Below, one piece after another: positions 44,415 to 55,760 of a stretch of DNA of 64,000 bases (position 1 is its first letter; the number at the start of each line of letters is the position of its first letter). The stretch comes from Lathyrus oleraceus. Taxonomy: Eukaryota > Streptophyta > Magnoliopsida > Fabales > Fabaceae. Both the position numbers and the translations under genes were made by a program. The notes under the pieces are model-generated. The model was not told where the DNA came from. It saw only the letters and a program-made list of their open reading frames with translations, and searched no databases. The DNA is taken from positions 275,735,416 to 275,799,415 of the forward strand of contig NC_066583.1 of the NCBI RefSeq assembly GCF_024323335.1. The letters run 5' to 3'.

Positions 44415-47100
44415 TTAAAAAGGTTATGTGCGATTTGATTGTTCTGGCGCGAGAGTGATTTTTGGGGGATATTTGGTGTGTTTTGGGGGATTTTAATGTT
44501 ATCCTTTTCCCAACCAAGATGAAGGGAGTGAGAGTGGGGGTTCAAGGTTCGTCTATCGCTGAATCCTTTGAGTTTGATGCATTTATTCAAGCGGTCATGG
44601 TTTATTTGGAATTACCCTTAGTGAGGAAGATATTTACCAAGTTTCATGCCAATGGTGTCTCAATGAGTAGAATAGATCGATTTCTTATGTCAGTTGGGTG
44701 AAAAGAGGTGTGGCGTTGGGGTAGTATATGGACCTTGACGCGTGATTTCTTTGATCACTATCTTGTTGTGCTTATGTACCCTAGTCAGCTCTAGAGGCCT
44801 AAACCTTTTTTGGTTTAATAATCTCTAGTTAGGAGAGTCTGATTTTGAGTCAGTGGTTCGAGATTCTTGGAGGAGGGAGGTTGGAGAGGGTTAGATGGCT
44901 TATAAGCTTAAGAATAAGCTAAAAGCTCTGAAAAGGTCCCTTAAAATTTGGAATAAAAAGTGTTTGGCAACTTGGATTTTAAGATTAAGGCTTGTTCAAA
45001 TAAGGTAGAATGTTTGGAGTTGAGAGTAGACTCAGAGGCTCTTTCTCTGGAGAAGTGGTGTATGGTTCTCAGCTTTTCCAAAGATCTAGATTGGTCTGAC
45101 TGAAGAAGGGTGATGCTAATTCTGGATTTTCCATGCTTGTGTTATGCAAATGTGTATGAAGAATAATTTTTCTCCTTTTCACGTGGGTGGTTATTGGTTG
45201 TAAGAAGTTACTAACGTTCATGGGTAGATTTCTAGGTAATTTAGGGAGTATTTTTCAGGTCCTTAGGTGGCTAAGCCTATCCCGGATGAGTTTTTTTTGT
45301 CTTGTCTCATGTCAGTTGAGGCTCATGAGTCCCTTTCTGTAAGGTTTTTACCTTCAGATGTGGGTGAAGTGGTGCTATTATGGATGGGTCTAAGAAAGCG
45401 GGTCTTGATGGGTTTAATTTCTCCTTTTAGAATAAGTGATGGGAGTTGATTAAGGAGGAGATTTATGCGATGTTTGATTAGTTTCATCAGAATTCTATAT
45501 TTCCTAATAGCTTGACCTTCTTCTTCCTCTCTCTTATCCTAAAGGTTGTCTCGCCTATAGATTTGGGGGATTTCAGACCTATTTCCCTTCATGGCTCTCT
45601 ATACAAGTTGGTGGAAAAGGTATTGGATGCTAAGCCAAAAAGGGTTTAGGGGAAGCTTATTTCCCTATAACATACATCATTTATCAAATGGAGGTTGTTA
45701 GTGAATGAGGTGGTTGCGCTTAATGAGGTTTTAAATCTTGCAAAGGTGTCAAAGAGATAATGTTTTGTATTTAAGGTTGATTTCGAGAAGGCTTACAACT
45801 CTTACAGTTGGTCCTTCTTGGATTATATGCTTATAAGGTTAGGGTTTGATGGTAGGTGGAGGGAGTGGTTAGAGCTTGTGTCTTTTTGGGGAGTGTCTTG
45901 GTTTTGGTGAATGATTGCCCAACATAGGAGATTAGTATTTATAAGGTTTGAAGCAACCAGGCCTGTTATAGTCTTCCCTTTTCCTTCTAGTAGTAGAGGG
46001 TCTTAAGGGTCTTTAGAAAAGGCGGACTCTGTTAGGTTTTTTAGGGTTTTAAGATGGGTCCATAAGGGTTAAAGGTGTCTCACTTTTAGTATGTTGAACA
46101 TACGATGCTTATGGATGTTCCGTCAGCATACAATCTCTTGATTGTGAAGGTGGTTCTTAGAAGTTTCGAACTTACATCGGGATAAATTTTGCTAAAAGTT
46201 ATTTGTATGGTGTTAATGTAGGGAGGTCTTTTCTGGACCAGGCTGAGGAGTATCTTCATTGTAATGTCCCTCCATTTCAAGTATTTAGGGCTTCTGATGG
46301 GTGAAAACCCGAAGAAGGAAAGGACTTGAGAACCTTTTGTGAAGCTTGTTTCAAAGAGGTTATCTTCTTGAAGGAATAGATTTGTGAGTTTACATGGCAG
46401 GGTGGTCTTGTTGAACTTTATGTTTAATTCAATACCAATGTTCTTTTTGTCTTTCATGAAGATATTGAGTTTAGTCTGGAGGAAGTTAGTAAGTATGCAA
46501 AGAAGGTTTCTTTGGGGGGTTCTAAAGGTGGGGCTAAGGTTGCCTAGGTTAAAGGGGATGATGTGTGTAAAGGTAAAAGAGCATAAGTCAAGGAGTGAAG
46601 AATCTTATATTGGTAAATATTGCCTTACTAAGTAAGTGGATGCAACTCATCCTTTTGGATGTGCCTTCTTTATGGAGAAATAATTGCTTAGCTCAGTACA
46701 ATCATAAGAGTTTCAGACACTATTGGAGGTAGGACTGTCAGTCTTTTACGGGTGTCTCCTTCATTGAAATGTGTTTCTCTCGTTGGTTCTCCCACAGATC
46801 ACGAGACATATTGGTTTGCTTCTTCTTGTGTTAAGGTAGTAGGGGATGGTCAAAGGACCAAGTTTTGGCATGATGTTTGGGTTGGGTCATTCCCTTATCT
46901 TGGAGCAAAAGTCTCAAGTGGTAGGTTCCTTGGGGTTTTGGGAACGAATGTATTGGCTTGGAAATTTAGTTTGAGGAGGACTTTTCGGGTTTAAGAGGAA
47001 GATATATTACAATGTTTGCTTAGTCTCATTAATGGAGTGGTTAAGGTTGATCGGGAAGACTCTTGGGTTTGGAAACCTGATCGAATAAGGGGCTTTTATT
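44415..47100 (+). mobile_element. decayed L1-type LINE (ORF2), truncated at both ends
   Basis: Pieces in order on the plus strand: an endonuclease fragment at 44462-44701 (WCVLGDFNVILFPTKMKGV, FHANGVSMSRIDRFL), a linker, then RT pieces with AGLDGFNFSF near 45400, DFRPISLHGSLYKLVEKVLD near 45570-45640, FVFKVDFEKAYNSYSW near 45765-45810 and FLDYMLIRLGF. The catalytic YADD region is mutated (SHF-stop-YVEHTMLMD near 46080-46115). Further on are RVVLLNFMFNSIPMFFLSF at 46384-46500 and VVGDGQRTKFWHDVWVGSFP at 46830-46900, part of the zf-RVT-like end. Stops and shifts are frequent. ORF1, the 5' part of ORF2 and a poly(A) tail are missing. Confidence 0.85.
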
Positions 47101-47318
47101 GGAAATAAATGATAAATGGTAAAGTTGGGACTCTGTCGAGGTTAACTCCTTCAAAAACTATCTACTTCGACTATTATCAAATACATTCGACTTTGATGCT
47201 ATCGAACCTTAAAGACACTCTTAACACAAAGAATTAGGTGGTGTTAAGGTTGTAGGGAATGGTCAAAGGACCAAGTTTTGACCACATCAACTCTTGCATG
47301 ATAACTATTTTTTCAATT

Positions 47319-48500
47319 TGTCGCGACTAGAAAATTACAGAGTCGCCACCATATTTTATTCGTTCATAAGGAACAGGGGAATAAAGATAAAACTTATGGT
47401 TGAAGGGAAAGACTAGAGTTCGGGAGGTGGTTAAGTAAGGGGAAGGTGTTAGGTACCCCTCACTTCCATTGTAATTAATGAGATCCTCCTATAACCATAG
47501 GGTTAATGTGTGTTTCTAAGGGAATGTTTGCATTTTTTTTATCTATTTATTTATGAAGAAAATACTATTATTTAGAGATAATAATGATTGACGGAGTTTA
47601 GATACAAAAAATGTTGTTTTGGTTATCGTACTCGCTAGATTACTAAGACTGAATGCCTATGTACCTCCACATTAGGTGAAGGATCAGAGCACCGTAGTTC
47701 TTCTAGAAAATGATTGTGTGTTTGTTGATTTTAGTTTTTGAAAAGGTTCTCAACGCATCGGGGGCGAAGAAAGTATTTGATTTAAAAATGCCTCAATGCA
47801 CAAGGACAAATGACTTATAGTTTGAATGAGTGGGATTGTGATTTTAGATTGGTAAGTTGTGACACCAACCAATCAACCGGATTTGCAAAAATGTACTTAT
47901 AAATTTATTTAGAAAATAAAGGGTTGTGTTATATACAGATACCTAATTATTATTTTGAATATTTGACAAAATAAATAAAATAAAAAAAGGTTGTCAACTA
48001 ATATTATACTTTTTTTGTTTAATATTTATTTAATTATTAATCCTAACTAATTAATTCCTAATTATCCTAATAAAATTAGTCTAACTAAATAATTAATCCT
48101 TAAATCATCCTATCATTATCCTAATTAATCACAAGAATATAAAATATTAATTTTTTGTTTTGTTTTGGGATTTTTTTTATATTAATAGCTTGATTTTATG
48201 TCTAAAATACCTTAATAAAAATAAAAGAACATATTTTTTTTTGTATTTTATAAACCAAATTTAATATCTTAAATAAAATTAAACTGATTAACTAACTACA
48301 TTAATACCATTTATTTTTTGTATTTTGTATTTTTCATCTAAATATTATAATAAAGTACACTTAATAAAAGAATTAGGAAAATCTATTTTGTTTTTTTTTT
48401 GTATGAAAAATCATAGACTATTAACATGATTTTGGAATGAACAATAATGAGCAATTTCCTAATGGATGCTAATTTAATCAATAACCAAAAAAACTCAAAT
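47319..48500 (-). mobile_element. family-B LTR fragment
   Basis: It starts TGTCGCGACTAGAAAATTAC on the plus strand. It shares ACAGAGTCGCCA, GTTCGGGAGGTGGTTA..TAAGGGGAAGGTGTTAG-like and GCACCGTAGTTC landmarks with 30761-31150, in the same orientation. The AT-rich CTAATTA..ATCCTAA part continues to about 48500. The right boundary is approximate and no target duplication is visible. Confidence 0.65.
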
Positions 48501-48575
48501 TTAATGAATACAAACTGTTAATTCTTTGTATGTTTGATTGACAGTAATTTTGGTAAAACTAACTTAGCTGCAACA

Positions 48576-49221
48576 TGTTGAACAAGATGTACTAACATGT
48601 GGATTCGACATCTTGTCTGAAACAGGTTTTACTCTTGGTAACGTTTGATTGTGTAACTGATTACAAAATATTCTAGGAATATCAAGTAATCCCATGTGGT
48701 GTCCATGAGTGAGGAATCAGAGAATCTAATTGATTTTAAACTTATTCTGTTTTCTAAATGTTGAGACATTTTAGGAAACTTTTGATTGGTAACCTAATAT
48801 TGTGCAGCTGTTTCACTTCGTGTACAAGGCCCAAATCCAGTTCATTCTATGATTATATATAGAATGTCTCAAACCTAATTTAAGGACGAAGAAAAGAAGA
48901 TATAAGTGTGGTGTTAGGGTTTGAGTGACGTGTTATTTGTGAGCCTCTATAATATCATCTTGATATATGAGTAGGATTGTGTTAAATGATTGTAAGGATT
49001 GTCAAGCATTCATAAGCTTCTAAGCATTGAGTGATTGTGTGTCTATGAAGTGTGACTTCATAATTTCTTGTAATTGTTTGAAGTGTCACTGTAGTGATTT
49101 AAAGGGAAGTTATAAAGGTCTCACACCTAGGAGTGTCTTAGGTAGAAGTTAAGCATGGGTAGTGATTATGATTAAGACGGTAAATTAGAGATAGTTTGTT
49201 GAAGATCTACAAACTGATACT
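48576..49221 (+). mobile_element. copia-like LTR, 5' part, cut by SIRE-type element 2
   Basis: It starts TGTTGAACAAGATGTACTAA, a start common in plant copia LTRs. It has a TATATATA box near 48854 and a leader with GTGTGGTGTTAGGGTTTGAG. Sequence is continuous up to 49221, where SIRE-type element 2 begins. The rest should lie beyond the right edge of the window. The family is not certain. Confidence 0.5.
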
Positions 49222-50240
49222 TGAAGGTAGAGAAAAACAAGAAGGGGGGGGGGGGGTTGTTTTGACTAGAAATTAAAACTTTTACATAACTACACACACG
49301 AAAGTAAGAGAAAACAACATATAGGTTTATCCTGGTTTGGTTGAAAATCAAAGCTACTCCAGTTCACTAGGCCAAGGTGATTTCGTCTTCAATAAGGACT
49401 TAATCCAATAATCTTGAAAGATTACAACAAACGTCTAAGGATTCAACAATCTCTTAGCCATCACAAGTCTACAGACTTCCCAGGTCACTTGAGGAATCAC
49501 AACAACTATTGAGAATTACAAGTGTGTGTTTGGTACTTCTAGACAAGTAGTATGAACACAATTGAAAACAGATGATCAATGATCACACTATGAGCAACAA
49601 CTCTTGTGTGACTACTGAATTTTACAATAGCAAGTATTTAGAATATGGTTCAAGATGTATTGTAGAATTATTTTGTAATAGCTTTAAGTCCTGGTATGAT
49701 GACGGTGAGGCCTTTTTATAGTGATTGGAGATGATATCATTGAAGAGAAAATTGATGGTGATATCTTGCCAATAATGGGACTTAATGACATTAATTTTCT
49801 TGTCCTTTCCAAAGCAGTCTTGGAGTGTAGTCAATACTGTCCATATATATATTCATACCATACTTAGAATACTTCTTAATTAAGTTTCTGATTTTGATGA
49901 GTCAGATGATCTATTGGGCGAATATCAGAGTGAGCGAAATTCATAGTCTTTGAGCAGAGCTTGTATTCTTCAGATAGTTGTTTGTTGAGTAGTCTTCAGT
50001 GTCAGCTTGATTGATCTTCAGATAGAGTGTCTTCATAGTCTACAAATGTAAAGTCTTCAGAGTCTTTACAGTCTTCAGATGTAGAGTCTTCAGAGTCTTT
50101 AGATTTACAGTCTTCAGATGTAGATGATTCTCTCAGAAGTGTGTGTTTGGAGTCAGATATGATATCTTCATTGCTAGATCAGCTGTTCTGGACTTCGTCT
50201 AATGTTAGATATTGTTTTTATCAGATTCATTTTACCTTAG
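49222..50240 (-). repeat. 3' LTR of SIRE-type element 2, part 1 (element-distal)
   Basis: On the plus strand it starts TGAAGGTAGAGAAAAACAAG, the complement of the SIRE LTR end. A run of 13 G lies at 49244-49256, and a TATA box (TATAAAAA on minus) at 49713-49720. It is cut at the CTTAG target duplication by the solo LTR and resumes at 55096. Confidence 0.9.
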
Positions 50241-53200
50241 TGTAAGACCCCAATTTTGTCCCTAAGATTCCTCATGGCATCATAACATTGCATTTGGAAT
50301 TTCCTTAAGGATCATAAGCATCTTGGTTCCCCTTGCCTTTGGATGAGACCTTCTGTGAGTGGTTTGAGATCACCAAGCATGCTTGAATTGTATATCATTG
50401 CTTTTCCTATTTCTTTTTACTAACCAAAAGCACAAAAATATGTCACTAACATCTTCTGTTTGTAGTTTGAGCAATCACAAGGTTCAAAGCGTCTAGGAGG
50501 TCATTGGTACAAAGACATGGTCAAGAGGAGATGATAGCAAGCATGGTAATGGTTCCCAAAGCTCTCATCCATCAAATATTCCTCCCTAGAATCTCAATTC
50601 ATCATTTTGGTCATAGCAAGTTAAAAGGTTTAAGGTCTTGTTCTTCAAGGAAACCCTAATTCATCTGTGCACCACAATGCCTTGCTCCTGAAGCAACCTC
50701 AGCCCATGATCAAATAAAATCAAGGGAAGTTCTTTAACTCTTCATTTCATACATATTTGAACTTATTTGAGTGTCCTCAATCATGAACTCATCAAGATAT
50801 GAGGCATGGACTTGAGAAGTTGATCAGTCAATTCATCTGACTATTTTGAAATGCACTGAGACCTAACATTTTATGTGTTGGTCAAATAGAGATGGTTCCA
50901 AAATAAAAAATGTTCTTAAGGACAATATGAACAACTTTCATGTTCATCAAAAATTGATTTGAAGCTTGGAAGGCCATCTGTCATTCCAATACATTATAAA
51001 TCATTTTGACTGAAACCCTAATTTTGGGTTAGCTTCCGAAGGACATAACGCCTTAATTTTTTATGATCTTGAGGTGGGATCAAATGAATTGGAAAGATTA
51101 AGATGTCTACTTAAAATGTTATGTTGATCAAAATTTCAAAATCGCAAAGAAAATACATGTGATAATGCAAGACATTATAGGTCATTTTGGACCAAAAGCA
51201 TTAAAAGGCAAAAAGTCCAACTTCAAGTGCCCATAACGTCTTCATCAAAAATCCAAATGATGCAACATTTAAGTTCATTTTGATTTTCTTGAAAAGACCT
51301 ACAACTTTGATGTTTGAGGTGTTTTCATTTGAGGCTTGCATAATCAAAATAGAAGGGCTTAAACATTGGCCAAATTTGGAAACCTTGCATTGACATTTTT
51401 TGCACATCACACTTTAAACTCAAAATTCACTAATTTCCACACTTTAAATGAGCTTTTGTCCAACATAACATTTGTTCCTTATACAAAAACCTTTCCAACC
51501 ATTACCCACATGCTTATGTTTGGATTTTCTAAATAGTATTCTCGAAGGGGTGAAGGTTTAGGTTCAATTGTGGAATTCATGTTGAGCTTTGGCATCTGAG
51601 TTCAGCTTGCAATTGGCATTGTTTTTGGGCCTTGTGCATGATCATGCAAGCCCGTGCAAGGATTATCCAATCTCATGCACACGACTTTGTTCATCAATTC
51701 CTTGCCACTCTCTCTATAAATAGAGACCCTATGCCATTCAAAAAGGGACCCTGGTTCAACCTGAAATGCTGCAGAATTCTCTCCATAACCATCACTAAAG
51801 GAATTTTCACTTTTCTCTAAAAAATTCAGATTTGAATTTCAACTTCCTCGGTTGATTTTCAGACCTATAATTCCTCAGCCTTGCTTCCTCTTCATCACTA
51901 GATCTCATTGCAAGCATTGGTTGTGAAGAATCGTTCTCTCAAGACCTGCATTTCAAAGGTGGATAGCAGAACTTTTCCTCTTCGAAACTCTTTGATCCTT
52001 GCTTATTTCTTGTGTTTCTTGGTCTGGCTGAAGTCCTCTCAATAGAGGCATTTGATTTGTGCTTTCAATTTTGCAAAAACATGAAGTTCATGATGAACAC
52101 CATCATACTTCCAGCTCTGATTTCTCCATTTATAGGGATCTAGAGTGGAAGCGCATGGTATAGGAGTGATGTACATCACTTCCTCTTTCGATTGGTATAT
52201 AGATCGCTTCATTTGGTTGAGATTGCCATGTCTGCAATTCTCACCGGAACTGGAGGTCTCACCAGAGAAGACGATGGCTCCGGTGGCCGTCCCAACTCCA
52301 GATCTAATCTGGATCGTTCATTCACGTTTCCAAATTCAATCCCGTGCGTCCAATGTTATGACTCGTTTTATGGCACTGTGCGCTTCAGTTGACCAAGGCT
52401 CATGGTAGGCGCGCGCTTCATGACCTCATGATCTGCCCGCTCAATTAATGAGCTCAGATCAAACGGTCCACGCTTTTTCCAATTTCTATTTTCTATTTTT
52501 ATTTCCATTTTATTTTCTTTAATTCCATTTTATTTCAAAAATCAATATCTCTTTCATTTTTTATCCAAAAATTATGGGACCAATTGCATTAGTCTCCAAA
52601 TAAATTCTAGTTTCTACTTCTGATTTTTAATATTTTTTATTTTGTCATTTGATTTTTTTGTGAATTTTCTCTTTTCTAGTTATTTTTAATTCATTTTTAA
52701 TAGTTTTTGATATTCAAAAAATACAAAAATATTTTCCTAACCTATTTGAATGATGATGGATCTATGAAAAATATTCTCATCAATTTTTAAATTGATTTGA
52801 GATTTATTTGAGATTTTAGTTCAATTAGGTTATTTTTATTCATTTTTAATTGATTAAAAATAGTTTCTGACTTTTAAAAATGCTGAATTTTTTTGTCAAA
52901 CTTTGTTTGACCTTGTTGAACTTAGGATAAATCACTTGGACTTTTCAAAGTTAATTTGAAGTGATTTTGAAGTTTGACCTTTCCTTTATTTTTAATTCAA
53001 GTTCATTTTTAATATTAAAAAAAATGCCAAAAATATTTTATTCATTTCTTGACTTCCAATCTTCATCTCACTTCTGTTTTTGATTGTTTGACTTTGACTT
53101 TCAATGTTATTGATCAACATATGATGATTGGTACATGGTATTTCATTTAATGCATTTGTATCATTTTGCCTTCTTTTGTCTCCATTTGTTCATCTCCTTC

Positions 53201-55095
53201 TTCTTCTTCTTCTTCTTCTTTTTTTCCTTTTGATCAATGAGTTGAAGGTTGATAAGTTAGCATTGATTAGGGAAACTTAATATTCTTTGATTCAAATCTA
53301 ATTCATCTTGATCAATTGATCAAGTGAATGGCTTTGCATTAAGGATAGGTTGTTTTCTAAATCATGCAAAAGGCTTAAACCAATACAAGATCAATTCTCA
53401 TTTTCTTTTTGGCATGACAAGTTGTTGGGACTTGGTTCACTAATCAAGACTCCTAACTTGTCTTTGTTGCCTATATTATTATTGACCGGCCTCAGATAGT
53501 TGTGACTTCTACATAAGTCCAATCACGATTGCTTAACATAGCGCTAAATTTGCCTTATGGCACACTAACTACTAACACTAATTATTGACAATTAACATTT
53601 ACTTTATGCACTTTACTTTTATTGCAATTTACTATTCTTGCATATTATCCATTTGCTTTTCTCTTTGCTCACTTGAGCACATGTTTATGGTAATGCCATT
53701 TGCCTTTTGCTCACTTGAGCATATAATTATGTATATATTATTATGCTTGTGTTTTGTTTTGATTGTTGTGAACCAAATGCAAAGAAATGGACTTAGTTTC
53801 TAGGACTTTCCCATTGCAAAGAATGGAGAATTGGACTTAGATTCTAGGACTTTCCTTATGCAAAATTGGAGTAAGTGGACCTTAATGAAGAAGATGGATT
53901 AGAAGGACCAAATCTCTAAACTCACTCTTGTCCATTCTTGATTTACTTCATGGAACTTTTGATGTGTGTGTTTTTGTGCTAGGGAATTCTACTTGAGCTT
54001 AATTGGAGGACCATTGCCATGATCATTCAAAGTGAAAGATACAAGACACATTGAGGATCTCTTATGAGACTTGTTTGATTGCTTATGCTTTGTGATTGCT
54101 TATTCCAAAGGATGAGAGCTACTTGGATCATCAATATGATCTCAAGAGAGGAACTCCTTGTGTGGTTTTGTTCTCTTTCCCCTCACTTCTTGTATGTTTA
54201 AGATTTAGCCCTTCTTCTTCTTCTCTCCACTCTAACCCAAGCCAAAACTCTTTGTGCAAACATTTAACCATTGTTTTTAAACATTAGAAACCTAAGCCTT
54301 ATGCTTTTGATTTTAAAACTTTCTTTTCATAACACTTATTTTGAATTGAACTTTTAAGTCAACTTTGACCATTTTTGTATATACTTCTAATTGGTAAATA
54401 TAACCCATTCAAATGTCTTTTGTGGTTCCAATGGCCACTTTCTTAATCAACATTTCATAACCTTTAGCTATTAGGTTTGAGCTATCTTTGTGGGATATGT
54501 AATACTCACCTATATCCTTAGTGATGGACAATGAGTCTTCCATGCTTATTATAGGGTTAACCCCTCACTAGCATGTTGAAGCTATCCTCACATGGTGGAT
54601 TTGTGGTTTGGTTGAGTATTCTCCCTTTGATAACAAAAGACCTTAAGGCTTTTGGACCAATCAATTCACCAACTTGTTTTGAGATTTTTAGCCCGAACTA
54701 CGAGGTTTTGATCCTAATATTTTTATAAGATGGTACATAGGCAATGGGTTTATCCATCCAAACACAAAATGTAAATAAACTTGCATATTATTTTCTCATC
54801 TCTTCAATCATGTTTGCACAAACAAATTTTTCACAAGACAACAACCTTATAACAAGTATGAAAAGGGCTCCCTAGGAGTACCTAGGATGTTTTGGGTGCC
54901 TAACACCTTCCCATTGCATAACCAACCCCCTTACCCAGATCTCTGTTTCTTTTACTAGTTTTTGTTAAAACTATTAGGTTTTTGTTCGCTTTCTAACCAT
55001 TCCCTTGGATAAATAGAAGTGCGGTGGCGACTCGACTTGCATGATTTACCTTGGATTTAGTCAATATCTCTAATGGTAACGAATACCCCGCTACA
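50241..55095 (+). mobile_element. Ogre-type solo LTR 2 (4855 bp), inserted in SIRE 3' LTR
   Basis: It runs from TGTAAGACCCCAATTTTGTC to GAATACCCCGCTACA on the plus strand. The flanks are CTTAG at 50236-50240 and CTTAG at 55096-55100, a perfect 5-bp target duplication. There is no internal coding sequence, so it is a solo LTR. It is the same family as 21137-25983 (inverted relative to it) and 6130-7532. A TATA box (TATAAATA) is at 51715-51722, and a (CTT)n run lies near 53200-53220. Frames up to 87 codons inside it show no domain. Confidence 0.95.
51715..51722 (+). promoter_or_regulatory. TATA box of Ogre-type solo LTR 2
   Basis: TATAAATA is preceded by CTCTC and followed by GAGACCCTATGCC. 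It is conserved in solo LTR 1 (24456-24463, inverted). It sits about 1.47 kb from the LTR start. Confidence 0.6.
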
Positions 55096-55203
55096 CTTAG
55101 AAACCTGCACACTTAGATTAAATTTATTAGGGTACCAAACTGTTTCATTCTTTGTTATCATAAAAACTTAGATATATTGCATAACCTAAATCTTATTATA
55201 ACA
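55096..55203 (-). repeat. 3' LTR of SIRE-type element 2, part 2 (element-proximal)
   Basis: The minus strand starts TGTTATAATAAGATTTAGG at 55203 and reaches the CTTAG duplication. Joined to 49222-50240 it gives an LTR of about 1.12 kb, in line with element 1. The purine tract AAAAAAGGGGGAGAT on the minus strand abuts it at 55204-55218. Confidence 0.88.
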
Positions 55204-55218
55204 ATCTCCCCCTTTTTT
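55204..55218 (-). promoter_or_regulatory. polypurine tract of SIRE-type element 2
   Basis: AAAAAAGGGGGAGAT on the minus strand lies directly before the 3' LTR start. It is the same motif as in element 1 (36025-36038). Confidence 0.8.
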
Positions 55219-55760
55219 ATGATGACAAAAATTTAGAATTCTGATGAAACAATGGTACTTTACAAGGCATAAATTAAGAATTGAATTAGAGTCAGATATA
55301 ATGTGACTCCCCTTGAGATTGACAATCTCCCCATAAGTCTGATACACATAATAATTGTTTGTGTTATTTGTATCAAAGGGGTTTCCAGGGTTAGAGTGTT
55401 TCTTACCAGAGTTTCTTGGGTTGCTTTACTTATTTCTCAGATACTAATTCTTTTGTCCTTATTCAGATAAGTCCTGTAAAAGCACTTAGACTATGCAATT
55501 GATTTATGATATTAGGATGTAAGCAGTGTATTCTGAAAGTTAGATATTTTATTTCATCAGAAAACTGTATTTCTTTCTCCCCCTTTTTTGTCAGACTCAA
55601 AAAGAACAAAGTAAAAATAAGAGACAAACATAGAAGCCAACAAACCATTTCATTTAAAGTTCAGAGAGAGATACACATAAGAGAAAAACATAAAATCCAA
55701 AAAGCCTCAGAGGCAAAAACTCTTAGAACTAACAAGTACAAACAATTAGTCCTAGAGTGC
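55219..55760. other. 3' untranslated region of SIRE-type element 2
   Basis: This is noncoding sequence between the envelope-like ORF and the polypurine tract, matching the position and texture of 35596-36024 in element 1. The 108-codon plus-strand frame here is antisense to it and has no domain. Confidence 0.65.

Noticed and set aside
52145..52408. 87- and 66-codon frames at 52.1-52.4 kb
   Set aside because: They lie inside the Ogre-type solo LTR downstream of its TATA box. They could be part of a leader but show no domain, and the matching stretch of the other LTR does not keep them intact.
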